From contig NC_063063.1 in assembly GCF_018812025.1 (NCBI RefSeq), forward strand, positions 1,294,001-1,358,000: a DNA stretch of 64,000 nt, given 5' to 3'. A program made the position numbers and the translations under genes. The stretch is from Megalobrama amblycephala. Its lineage: Eukaryota; Chordata; Actinopteri; Cypriniformes; Xenocyprididae. The notes under the pieces were generated by a model. The model was not told the DNA's origin. It did not search any database and saw only the letters and a list, made by a program, of their open reading frames with translations. Below, in pieces: positions 23,920 to 36,299 of this stretch (its first letter is position 1; each line of letters begins with the position of its first letter).

Positions 23920-26900
23920 ATGCTGACGGTGTTCAGCGTCCGGCCGTTTGTGCTGCGATCTGCTCTTACTGCGCTCCTCTACACGGCTCAGGTGGGTCCA
24001 TGATTCTGCTGATCTCTAGATGTCTTCAAAGTTTAATAGCACTGAAAAAATGTTGTACATAAAACATAGATGGCTGGGGTACAATTTATTTTTAATTCTA
24101 TGTAATTGTTTGTGAAATTTACTAGCAATTTCTGAGTGAAAGTTGTTTGAAAGTAAATCCTTCACCAATTTTTTTTCAGGGTAGTAGTTAGTTGCTTAAA
24201 AAAGTAGCTTGAAGTAGATAAAATAATAGCTTATAATAGATAATGGAATAGCAATATAGAATATTTTAGTAATTAATAATGAAAAGTAGAAGTTAATAAA
24301 AAATAAACCAAACCAATAAAACATGATGTTTTTTAAGTAACTTAAAGAAGAATTCTGTAATTTACTAGCAATTTCTGAGTTTTGTTTACACCATTTTTTC
24401 AGTGTGTTGTTAGCTGCAAAAGTAGTAAAATAATAGTATTAGTAATATTAATAATATTAGTGAGGTACGTTTTACAAGAAAATACTATATTACTGTTTTT
24501 ATACTTTAAAAATGTGAAATGTTTAATTCAGCATGTTACATGTGATTTCTTCCAATTATTTATGCAAGTAAAATTATTTTTTCTAGTAAAAAGTAAATCC
24601 TATGCTTGTTTTTTTCAATGTTAAAAAAGTAACTTGAAGTAGATCAAATAATAGTAAATAATAGATAAAATAATAACTTTATAAGTATTATATATAATAG
24701 TAATACTAAAACATTATTCAAAACTGTAAAAGATTACAGCACCATTAAGTTATTTCTTCTGTTTAACTCCAATTGTCATGATACGTTTTGGGTTTTGAAC
24801 TCAAGTTTATAAGTTTTTGTGAGTTGAAACAAAGGTTATCTTCAAGTTGAGTTATATTTAGTTGAGTTCACTGAACTTTCATTTCTAAGTTTAACCAGAC
24901 ATGTTTTACAGTGAGCTGAATTTGTTTCTTGATTTAATTTAATGGAAATGAACTAACATGAACAGTTGTATTTTTATTAACTAAGACTAACAAAGACGTA
25001 ATGTATTGCTATAGTTATTATCAGTTAATGCATTAACCAATGTTAACTAATGAGACCTTATACAGTAACAGTCATATGTTGTTGTTTAAGCGCTCATATA
25101 TAATTCCACATACTCCGAGAGTTTACTAGACAGACAGGAATCTCTTGAGATTACAAAGTCGGAGCAGCGTTGCAAAATATGCTGTGATGATCTGAATTTG
25201 ATTTGTGTGAGGTTCCTCGAACATTTATGATGCACCGCATGAGATAAAGAGGCTGAGAAAAAAGGACAGATCAGTGAGGTGCTGCCATGAAAATCTGTAG
25301 TAAGAATCTGATAGAACTTTCACATTTATCTGCTACCAACTAAATGTGCAAATTCAGCTTTTTAATTCAAAAATATATAGCAAACAATGATTGAAATGAC
25401 TGAATCAATGCACAAAAGAGAAGCGATTGAGAGATTGTGTGCATGATAGTCACTTTCATAACTGTGTCAAATGTCAGCATATACTCTGTGCAGTTTTGTG
25501 CAATCTTTGAGCGTTCAGTATTACAGCATCGTAATCTCCCCGTCTGCTCATGATATTTCTAGGATTTTTTAACATTGAGGTGAAAGTTCTGAGGAAATGT
25601 TGAATATCAGACTGAATCAGTTAAGTAAGCACTGCAAATCATACACTAAAAAATGTTGGGTTAAAAACAACACAAGTTGAGTTGAAAATGGACAAACCCA
25701 GTGATTGGGTTAAATGTTTGACCAACGTGCTGGACAGTTTTATTTAACCCAGCTATTGTTTAAAAATTACTATATGTCTGGCTAAAACAACCCAATCGCT
25801 GGGTTAAAACAATTCAATCACTGGGTTAAAACAATTCAGTCGGTGAGTTAAAACAACCCAATCGCTGAATTAAAACAACCCAATCACTGGGTTAAAAAAA
25901 ATTCAATCTCTGGGTTAAAACAACCCAATCGCTGGGTTAAAACAACCCAGTCGTTGGGTTAAAACAACCCAGTCGTTGGGTTAAAACAATTTAATCGCTG
26001 AGTTAAAACAACCCAATCGCTGGGTTAAAACAACCCATTTGCTGGGTTAAAACAACCCATTTGCTGGGTTAAAACAACCCAATCGCTGGGTTAAAACAAC
26101 CCATTTGCTGGGTTAAAACAATTCAATCGCTGAGTTAAAACAACCCAATTGTTGGGTTAAAACAACCCATTTGCTGGGTTAAAACAACCAAATCGCTGGG
26201 TTAAAACAATTCAATCACTGGGTTAAAACAATTCAATCGGTGAGTTAAAACAACCCAATCGCTGGATTAAAACAACCCAATCACTGGGTTAAAAAAAATT
26301 CAATCTCTGGGTTAAAACAACCCAATCGCTGGGTTAAAACAATTCAATCGCTGAGTTAAAACAACACAATAGCTGGGTTAAAACAACCCAATCGATGGGT
26401 TAAAACAACCCAGTCGTTGGGTTAAAACAACCCAGTCGTTGGGTTAAAACAATTTAATCGCTGAGTTAAAACAACCCAATCGCTGGGTTAAAACAACCTA
26501 TTTGCTAGGTTAAAACAACCCATTTGCTGGGTTAAAACAACCCAATCGCTGGGTTAAAACAACCCATTCGCTGGGTTAAAACAACCCAATCACTGGGTTA
26601 AAACAATTCAATTGCTGAGTTAAAACAACCCAATTGTTGGGTTAAAACAATTCAATCGCTGGGTTAAAACAACCCAATCACTGGGTTAAAACAATTCAAT
26701 CGCTGAGTTAAAACAACCCAATTGTTGGGTTAAAACAACCCAATCACTGGGTTAAAAAAATCCAATCTCTGGGTTAAAACAACCCATTCGCTGGGTTAAA
26801 ACAACCCAATCACTGGGTTAAAACAATTCAATCGCTGAGTTAAAACAACCCATTCGCTGGGTTAAAACAACCCAATCACTGGGTTAAAACAATTCAATCG

Positions 26901-29729
26901 CTGAGTTAAAACAACCCAATTGTTGGGTTAAAACAACCCAATCACTGGGTTAAAACAACCCAATCACTGGGTTAAAACAATTCAATCGCTGGGTTAAAAC
27001 AACCCAATCACTGGGTTAAAACAATTCAATCGCTGAGTTAAAACAACCCAATTGTTGGGTTAAAACAACCCAATCACTGGGTTAAAACAACCCAATCACT
27101 GGGTTAAAACAATTCAATCGCTGGGTTAAAACAACCCAATCACTGGGTTAAAACAATTCAATCGCTGAGTTAAAACAACCCAATTGTTGGGTTAAAACAA
27201 CCCAATCACTGGGTTAAAAAAATCCAATCTCTGGGTTAAAACAACCCAATCCATGGGTTAAAACAACCCATTCGCTGGGTGAAAATAACCGAATCACTGG
27301 GTAAAAACAATTCAATCGCTGAGTTAAAACAACCCAATTGTTGGGTTAAAACAACCCAATCACCGGGTTAAAACAATCCATCGCTGGGTTAAAACAACCC
27401 AATCGCTGGGTTTGTCCATTTTCAACCCATCTTGGGTTGTTTTTAACCCAGCATTTTTTAGAGTGTTTTATAATCCAGAAGTTAAATGTTGATTTTCAAA
27501 CTCATAATAGTTTTTTTTTTTTTTTGATCCAATAAATGCTTTATATTTGTACAACATGTGCTGTCAGATCAGGAGGATGGTGTTCATATATAATACTGGG
27601 CTACACTTTATTTTGATGGTCCACTTTAGACATACAGAAGTAACTTTGTGACTACATCTCAACTAACTCTCATTAGAGTATTAGTAGACTGTTAGGGTTA
27701 ATTAGTTGACTTATAGTTGAAATGTTACTTATAGTCAGTAGAATGTCTGTTTGGAACATCAAAATAAAGTGTATTTAAGCAGAAAGTCTACTAATACTCT
27801 AGCTGACATGTTGCAAAGCTACTTATAGTCTAAAGTTGAGCATCGAAATAAAGAGTTAATAATATTAATTTCTATGTGGGTAAAGTGACAGTATTGCAGT
27901 GTGTAAATACATTCTCTGCTCTTGTAATAAGACAATTCCTCATTTAAATGTCACTATTGTAGCTTAAATACTTTTATATGTATTGTTAAACTAGATTACT
28001 ATCATGTAAACATCTATTAAACACAGTATCTGAGCATCTAGAATGCATCCAGGCAATTTTCTCACTCTAAACTGATCTTCAGCAGTCGGCATTGTAAATT
28101 GGCAAGAATGTAAATATTTATCTGATCATTGTAGCAGAAGTGAAGATGTGTTTAATATCACCTCCAGTCACAGCCTCACACTGCTCTTTAGTATCATTAA
28201 TTGTGTCCAAATAAAAACTCTTACGTCTTCAAAAGATGTAATGTTGGTGACTGGAAGCTTAGTAAAGTTATTGCTAAAAAACAAGAGGACAACATTGACC
28301 CTTTCCTTCAGAGATCATTTATAAATACTGCCATCTTGTGTTTGAAAATGTCCCGCATCACCAATGAAAGCATCGGCTCTTATTATGACAGGAATACTCT
28401 CAGTCGATGAGCACTCAATCCATGTCATGTTTTTATGGTTTTGTAAAGGTCATGGGCTCCATATTGGATGATGTGATCTATAAACGTAGTGAATATCAAG
28501 AGAACTGCACACGACTCCTGAAAGCCACTTTCCCTACTGGAACTGGTGAGTGAAGCTGGTAGAAACAGATTTTAATATGCGTATGCCGTGTAAGTCATTG
28601 TATGAATCTCCCCATAGGAATATTCTGCAATGGAACATTTGACGTTTTTGTCTGTTGGCCGCATTCACCTCCTGGGATAGTATCTGTTCGCTGTCCTCCT
28701 TATTTACCATGGATCAAAGAAGGTCACTTATTTTATTCTTGTTTTACACGTTTTCCAATTACAGTTAAAAAGTTAAAGAGTTGAATAATGGTTGTATAAT
28801 TTTTATAATTTTTAATTTGTATAATAAAGTTGTATAATAGTTGTATATATTTATTTTCCATATGTAATAATAAAATTATATATATATAGCAATATTCTTT
28901 TGTTGTTGTTGTTGTTGTTTTAAATATACACTAAAGTTATGAATAAGTAACATTTTGTATGTTTTTGAAAGAAGTCTCTTCTGCTCACCAAAGCTGCATT
29001 TATTTGATCAAAAATACAGTAAAAATTGTGAAATATTATTGCAATTTAAAACAGCTGTTTTCTATGTGAATATATTATAAAATGTCATTTATTTCTGTGA
29101 TCAAAGCTGAATTTTCAGCATCATTACTCCAGTCTTCAGTGTCACATGATCCTTCAGAAATCATTCTGATATGATGATTTGATGCTCAAGAAACATTACC
29201 ATTCAAATGTTTCTGGTAATTAAAGACTTAATTTTAACCCTCTGGCGCTGTTCATTTGGGGTCGATGTGCTGTTCGGTTTATCAATGTTTTTACTCAACA
29301 TTTGTGCAGTTTTTCGAGAATGTATGATAAATTTAAATTTCTATAAATAAATTTTAAAAATATTTTTTATACAAAAACAGCTTTTTATGTAAAATTCACT
29401 TTATAAAAGACCCACATTTGCCCATTATTTGGAAAATACAGTTTTAAAAGTAAAAAAAAATCCAGTAGATGCTGCAGAGCTCTGCTTTTTGACTAACTAA
29501 AAGACATCTTTTCAAAAGTTTTATTTTTTTATTTTTTTTGCTATTGGATTTATATCTAAATATTATGAAATCACACTTATAACAATAAAAATTACTTTTT
29601 GTCAAAGTTTTGCATTTTTTGTACTGAAATAAATCTGTTATATTACATATTGAGTACAAATACATGACATGAACATCAAAATGCAATGAACTGAACAGCA
29701 ATAACAAATGAGCAAATACAGCACATGGA

Positions 29730-29811
<82 letters not shown>

Positions 29812-32800
29812 ATTGTGGATGTTTTAAAGTGTTCCGCTTTATTTCTGTATGTGTGTTCTGCATTGTTTCTGATTTTGAGGATGAATTTTGTCCATTTTCA
29901 AAGCGGGGTCTCTGGAGACAACATGTAAAGTAACATTATTGAAAAACTTTGACAAAAAAATTTTTATTGTTATAATTGTGATTTCATAATATTAAGATAT
30001 GAATCTAACTGAAAAAAACTTGTGAAAAGATGTCTTTTATAGTATAGTGGTTAAATAGTGGAGCTATTGGGCAAAAATCTTACACTAAACCATGTCAAAT
30101 TATCCATGTTATCCCCATGAATGAAAGTTAGAAATGTGGGTCTTTTATAAAGTGAATTTTACATAAAAAATTATTTTTGTATAAAAACCTATTTAAAAAA
30201 ATATTTTTGTTTTTTTGTTATTTATATAAATTTAAAATATATAATAAATCCTCCAAAAACTACATAAACGTTTAGTAAAAACATTAATAAATTGTGTAAA
30301 ATTACATTTGTGTAAAAAAAAAAAAAAAAAACAGATATCATTCCAATTTATTTTTTTATTTGTAGATCTAGAAAGTGTTGACAGCCATACAAAGCAAATC
30401 ATCATATTAGAATGATTTCTGAAGGATCATGTGACACTGAAGACTGGAGTAATGATGCTGAAAATTCAGCTTTGATCACAGGAATAAATTACACTTTACT
30501 ATATATTCACATAGAAAACAGCTGTTTTAAATTACAACAATATTTCACAATTTTTACAGTATTTTTGATCAAATAAACGCAGCCTTGATTAGCAGAAGAA
30601 ACTTCTTTCAGAAACATAAACAAATCATAATTATTCCAAACTTTTGACGGTAGTGTGTATATAATTTTCTAATTAAAAACACTAAGAATGATACTTATGC
30701 TGGTTGTTTTCAGATTCTACTAGATATGTGTACAAGGAATGCACGGTCAACGGCACCTGGAAGACTGAGGAGAACTCCAGCATCATATGGAGAAATCAGT
30801 CGGAGTGTGAAAACCCTTCTTTTTTCAAGCCCCAGGTGAATAATGCTACCATACATTAAAGTATGGTCTCCATCATGGCATCATTTTTATAATGGTATCC
30901 TGCATACACAGGAAGACGAGGTATTTCGGCAGTCTGTGTTGAGGGTCTTGTGCATTGTAGGATACTCGCTGTCTTTTTCTTCTCTTTGCTTGGCTGTTCT
31001 GATCATGAGTCTTCTGAGGTGAGTGGAGTTCTGCAGGGCTCAGTGTTTGGTCCGTTTTTGTTTCATATAGTTAGAATGTAACTTTTAAATGCCCCTATTA
31101 TGCTATTTTAAAGGTTTTAATTTTGTTTTGGAGTCTTCTACAATAGGTTCACATTCATCCAAGGTCATAAAACACTTTAATTTTCTCATAATACACACTG
31201 CAGCATCAACTCTTTTCTCTCAGCGTCTGAAACGGTTAGATCAAGGATTCGGTCTCTCTAAACCCCGCCTTTCCGAGAGCCTGCTCTGCTCTGATTGGTC
31301 GGAACCCAAACACTCATTAGCATATCGGAATATCAACACTTGATGCACAGTGATACGAACTGGTGTCGGTTTTACCGTATCAATCTAGATTTGCTTTGGC
31401 AGCAGAAAACAGAATCTTCTCGACATGAACAACAACAAACCAAACTCTTCCAGTCCCAGATACAACTACAGCATTTGAGGGCTGGGCAAAGTAGATGCTG
31501 TTCAGCCAATAGAGACCAGAGGCTGGCATTATGCAAATTAGTCACAAACCTACATAGGTTCAGCAGGAAGTGAGATTGAAATTACTGACGTCTCATTTCA
31601 GGCAGTTCAGAATCGCTTCTTTCTTTTGAAAGACAATTACTCTATTTATCTGATCTTTGAAACTTTGCAAAGCTTTTACATTCAAAAAACAGATTTTTTA
31701 CACACTACATCCTAAAAAGCATAGTAGGGGCACTTTAAGATAGCTTGCAAAATTGTTTCCCTCATAATAACACTTTAATCTCACTGATAAAAGACGGATT
31801 CAGGGCCATTGGTCATGCAGATGATGACAAACCATTGACTAATTTGGAATACAGGCAGTCTCTGATGAATCACTGCTGTTCACTATGTTTACTTTGCATT
31901 TAACCAATGTTCTCTTGCATAATTAGATTTATCCAAGCTACAGTGCTTTTGTTTTCATTGATCAAATTGATTGATTTCTGTCCTATCCGGTCATTTATTC
32001 TGCTCCAGCCCAGAGCTGGCTCCAGATATCTGAGATACTAATTTTATTTGTCCCTAACCAGGCAATAAATTATTTTTACCTGTTGTTTTCAGGAAGCTTC
32101 ACTGTACGAGGAACTACATCCACATGAATCTCTTTGTATCGTTCATATTTAGAGCATCAGCAGTAATTACCAAAGAGGTTATATTACAAGTCAAGTATAC
32201 CAACCTGCCCAATGATGAAATGGGATGGAACAGTTACACAAAATCTGCGGTACATAAACCTTCATTTATACTCATTTTTAGTTCTGTAAGGAATGCATGT
32301 CTTACTGTTTGTTATTCTGTCGCATTGTCATTGTGTAGAGGCACAAAAGTTGCAGTAATATAAATGTCAACCTTCCAGATTTCTTTCCTCTGCAAGGCCT
32401 CAAAGGTGTCGATGGAATATTTTGTGGGATGTAATTACTTCTGGCTTCTAGTGGAGGCGATATTCCTGCACACGCTGCTGTTCACTGCGGTGTTGACCAG
32501 GAAGAGACTTCTGAAGAAATACATGATCATCGGATGGGGTGCGACTTACTACATAAGAATAGTTTGTCCTTTGAATTTCGATTTTAAAATGACTTTAGTG
32601 ACACTTTACTTGAAGCCTTTATGTATAATACATTTTAAAGGGATTCATAATGTACATTATAATGTATTATATCTTTTCATAAATAATAATAACCATTATA
32701 ATATTTGCATATTCCTTGTTGCATCTGAAATTGGTTGTTTGTCATGCGTTTGAATGCATTTTACTTTCTAAAGGTGTAACAGGGCATTTTAAGGTGCATT

Positions 32801-35800
32801 AGAAGGCACAATTAATGTATTAGAATTACTTTTATAGTTAGGGATGCACCAATATGAACATTTTGGCCGATACCGATAACCGATAATTCTTTATATTTGA
32901 AAGCTGATAACCGATAAATTGGCCGATAAATCATAGAGGAGAGCGAGTTTGGCCGATAATGTATGTAATTTTGGTCGATACGATAATTCTTTATATTTGA
33001 AAGCCGATAACAGATATATTGGCTGATAAATCTAAAATCTAAAAATTGTGGCCTATACCAATAACCGATAATTCTTTATATTTGAAAGCCGATAACCGAT
33101 ATATTGGCCAATAAAATCTAAAATCTAAAAATTTTGGCTGATACCAATATTTTCCTGCATTATGAAGGGATTCATAATGTACGTTATAATGATTATATCT
33201 TTTCATTAATGATTGTAACCATTATAATATTTGCAGAATCCTTGTTGCATCTGAAGTTGCTTGTTTGTCATGCGTTTGAATGCATTATACTTTCTAAATG
33301 TGTAACAGTGCATTATAAGGTGCATAACAAGGCACAATTAATGTATTAGAAATACTTTTATAGCTAGGGATGCGAACATTTTGGCCAATACCATTAACCG
33401 ATAATTCTTTATATTTGAAAGCAATAACCAATATATTGGCCGATAAATCTAAAATCTACAAATTTTGGCTGATACCAATAATTATTTATATTTGAAAGCC
33501 GATAACCGATATATTGGCTGATAAATCTAAAATCTAAACATTTTGGGCGATACGATAATTCTTTATATTTGAAAGCTGATAGCCGATATAATGGCCAATA
33601 AATCTAAATCCAAATTCTTATATAATTTTTGAGAGCCTGATTAAAAAGATTAAATCATAGAAGAGAGCGAGTTTGGCCAATAATATATGTAATTTTGGCC
33701 GATACGATAATACTTTATGATTGACAGCCGATAACGATATATTGGCCGATAAATCTAAAATCAAAACATTTTGTCCGATACCGATAACCAAACATTCTTT
33801 ATATTTGAAAGCCAATAACCGATTTATTGGCCAATAAATCTAATCCAAATTTTCATTTAATTTTTGAGAGCCCAATTACAAAGACAAAAGTCTCACCATT
33901 AAAAGCCATATCCCAAGCACACAATAATAATGTTCTCAATATAATTTGATGCAGTCTATATGACAGACTTGCACTGCACATGTTGAACTTAACTGTATTT
34001 TCCTTTTTGAAGTGACTCCAATCATATTTCAAGCAATTCAAAACCATCATAGCGATCAGTGTGCATCTGAAGTGTCTCACCTGAAGGAAATAATCCATTA
34101 TTTATCGGCTTTAATATATATTGGCCAAATTTTCTTATCAGGCCAATAACAATAACATTAAAAATGAACATACATCAGCCGATACCGATATGGTGGCAGA
34201 TATATCATGCTATTTATAATGCATTATATACAAAGGCTTTAAGTAAAGTGTTTCCATGACTTTATTAATTCTCCAACTTTATTCAACAAACTCATTCAGG
34301 AACTCCATTATTGTTTGTGATTCCCTGGACCGTAGTCAAAACGGTATATGAAAATAAAGGGTACGTGCCTTTTTTACTTCAGATTGCCATTTTAAAAGAA
34401 AGTTTTGCATGTCATACAGAAGATAATTTGAATTTTGAACTGAAATCGTATTTTCTTGTTAACAAATGGAACCTCGTTATAAAGTGTTATCTATTAATGG
34501 TTATATATGCATAATATAATGCATTACATGTTTTCTTTTTCTAAAGCTGTTGGATAAATAACATCAGCTGGATCTGGTGGATAATCAGAGGTCCAATAAT
34601 ATTAGCAGTGATCGTGAGTATGATGCCTTATGAATTATATTTGAAATGGCTTATTTTCCTCATGCAACTGTTCACTTTTAGTGACACATATTCAATATGA
34701 AAACTGTGGGAGGAGAAAAGCAGGATTGATTGGTTTACTTCTGCTCTGCTGTCATGGTGTAAGGCCGATTTCACTGTAGTTCCTCGTGCCGTCACGTCTC
34801 ATGCTGGTCATGAGCAAATCAGGAGTGAGCCGTAAAAGATGACAGCTGCAATGTATTAAATCAGTCGTTCTGCTTCAAATTGTGTTTGAAAACCTCTGCC
34901 CTTTATCTTTCAGAGGCGGACCAGCGGTTGATAAACGTACAATGAAAATGTTCATTAACACTCAATCCTGCTACTTTTTAACAAGACAGAAATCCTGCAA
35001 AAGTCAAATGCTGACAGAATCATGCCCTCATTTGTCTTTCAGGTCATTTTTTGCATTTTTCTCAAAATCATCAGACTTTTGCTGTCCAAGTACAAGGCCG
35101 ACCAGGTGAAGTTTACTGACTACCGCTACAGGTTAGTCGATGCTTATCTAAAATAGCTTGTAGCCCATATAAAAACGAGGTGAAGAGACTCACACATTTC
35201 ACACGGTTCGCACAGTTTAGCCAGAGCAACGCTCGTGTTGATCCCTCTGCTCGGGATCCACGAGATCGTCTTCTCCCTAATTATCGACGAATCGGTCGAA
35301 GGAAGCAACCGCTACACTCGAAACTTCGTCAATCTGACCCTGAGCTCTTTCCAGGTGAGAAAACTGCTTGTTGTTCCTGTGCTGATGCAGCAAAACCTCT
35401 AACCATGAGCTTTATTGTTCGACAGGGTCTGTTAGTTGCGGTGCTGTACTGCTTTGCAAATGGAGAGGTATGTTTGGTGAAGAACTTTTGAAAGTCCGAG
35501 AGCATTTTTCACCATAATAAGCACATTTTGAAACGTGTCCTCCAGGTCCAGGCTGAGCTGAAGAAGCGGTGGCAGCTGTTCGTTTCTTCCAATCACTTTG
35601 AGGTGCACAACTGCTTCGCGGACATTCACCCCAAACACCTGTGGAAGTGCTCGCAAAAGAGCCCCGGACAAAACACAGAGCAGAGCGAATACAATGAGGA
35701 CAGAGGCCACGCCCCCACACCGGCACATCAGCTGCAGGTGGCTGTCCAATCGGCAGAGGACGTGGCCTGTGGGCGGAGCTCAGGCCTGGAGTTTTACATG

Positions 35801-35881
35801 AGGAAGAGCCTCTCCAGCAGCGATGGCGAAATTACTTCAGGGGAGACGATGGAGGAGATCATAGAGGAGAGCGAGTTTTGA
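23920..35881 (+). CDS. glp2r: Glucagon-like peptide 2 receptor (class B1 GPCR), 13 coding exons, 517 aa
   Basis: Coding exons: 23920-23991, 28449-28545, 28618-28722, 30714-30835, 30912-31018, 32093-32249, 32379-32538, 34300-34360, 34547-34613, 35043-35131, 35216-35354, 35426-35467, 35546-35881. All junctions are GT/AG and phases join without a stop (1554 nt including stop). Exon 1 gives a hydrophobic signal-peptide-like start. Residues about 40-125 form the hormone-binding ectodomain with six cysteines (ENC, IFC, VCW, VRC, KEC, SEC) and several N-glycosylation sequons. Exon 5 holds TM1. Exon 6 holds TM2 with [14 protein letters not shown]. Exon 7 holds TM3 with its disulfide Cys and TM4. Exon 9 carries the ECL2 Cys-Trp. 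The 42-nt exon 12 (TM7, ending FANGE) is a class B hallmark. The C-terminus [10 protein letters not shown] resembles the mammalian GLP2R tail (known family), which favours glp2r over gcgr, glp1r or gipr. The receptor is expected in the plasma membrane, coupling to Gs. Human GLP2R is 553 aa; the difference is mainly at the N-terminus. Which teleost paralogue this is cannot be told. Confidence 0.94.
25643..27466. mobile_element. MITE with an expanded 22-bp minisatellite (about 73 units)
   Basis: Inverted ends: ACACTAAAAAATGTTGGGTT and AACCCAGCATTTTTTAGAGT. The array (25791-27400) has the unit CAACCCAATCGCTGGGTTAAAA, each unit being a short palindrome AACCCA-N5-TGGGTT. Variant units (AATTCAATCGCTGAG, CCAATTGTTGGG) recur in ordered blocks. 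Lies in glp2r intron 1. Confidence 0.9.
27601..27860. repeat. ACACTTTATTTTGATG MITE in glp2r intron 1
   Basis: TACACTTTATTTTGATGGTC at the left and ACATCAAAATAAAGTGT at 27757-27773 are inverted repeats; a second tail with CATCGAAATAAAG follows. Non-coding. Confidence 0.6.
28965..30662. repeat. Long nested palindrome with central (TG)n, glp2r intron 3
   Basis: The outer arms are family copies in opposite orientation (28965-29230 and 30380-30662). The inner arms pair about 29385-29615 with 29935-30175 (AAATTCACTTTATAAAAGAC against GTCTTTTATAAAGTGAATTT; GTCAAAGTTTT against AAAACTTTGAC). The loop holds the (TG)n. Confidence 0.75.
29733..29810 (+). repeat. (TG)39 microsatellite
   Basis: Uninterrupted TG dinucleotides at the centre of the intron-3 palindrome. 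Frames across it are low-complexity artefacts. Confidence 0.95.
31084..31737. mobile_element. MITE in glp2r intron 5
   Basis: Inverted ends AATGCCCCTATTATGCT and AGCATAGTAGGGGCACTTT bound about 650 bp. The interior has CCCCGCC and short frames without domains. Confidence 0.65.
32601..34251. mobile_element. ACACTTTACTTGAAGCC MITE filling glp2r intron 7, with nested GATA-rich element
   Basis: Ends ACACTTTACTTGAAGCCTTT and AAAGGCTTTAAGTAAAGTGT are near-perfect inverted repeats. Inside, TAGGGATGCACC at 32838 opens a GCCGATAACCGATA-type array reaching about 34208. The segment 32640-33165 is partly repeated about 526 bp later (from 33166), so a local duplication spans both elements. Confidence 0.7.
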
Positions 35882-36270
35882 AATCTATCGTGATGGATTT
35901 TTCTATAAATATGTAATTAGGGATGTATATTTCCACACTTTAAACACTGTAAATTATTGAAGTTTTGTTTCCGCAATGGATTAAAAAAAAAGGAATGTTA
36001 CTTTTTATATCACAATTCTGACCTTTTTCTCAAAATTCCAAATCGCAATACAGAGTTTATAACAATTCTGAGAAAAAAACTCAGATATAAACATGCAACT
36101 GCAAAACAAAAGTCAGAATTGTGAGATAAAATGTCGCAATTTCCTTTTTTATTCCGTGGTGGAAACAAGCTTCCATAGTAAATGGCTTCCGTTATGTTTT
36201 TGATACCTGATTTTTGTACAATCTAAGCTTTGAAATACTCTTTTAAATTGCAGTGCTCAAAGATTGACAA

Positions 36271-36276
36271 ATTAAA
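36271..36276 (+). terminator. Candidate glp2r polyadenylation signal (ATTAAA)
   Basis: This is the first plausible variant poly(A) hexamer after the stop codon at 35881, about 390 nt into the 3' region. It lies only about 24 bp before a GATA-rich transposon copy begins at 36300, so the 3' UTR end may have been set or trimmed by that insertion. No canonical AATAAA was seen between the stop codon and this site. Confidence 0.35.
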
Positions 36277-36299
36277 CATCAGCTCAATGAAGACCTGTT

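Noticed and set aside
25791..27400. Regular short repeats resembling a CRISPR array
   Set aside because: Units are contiguous 22-mers without unique spacers, inside a eukaryotic MITE in a vertebrate intron.
29444..29933. Frames rich in Thr-His or Cys-Val
   Set aside because: Produced by the (TG)n microsatellite.
35412..35801. Frames of about 105 codons on both strands near the glp2r 3' end
   Set aside because: Shadows of glp2r exons 12-13, which are in frame with the receptor and end in its typical tail.
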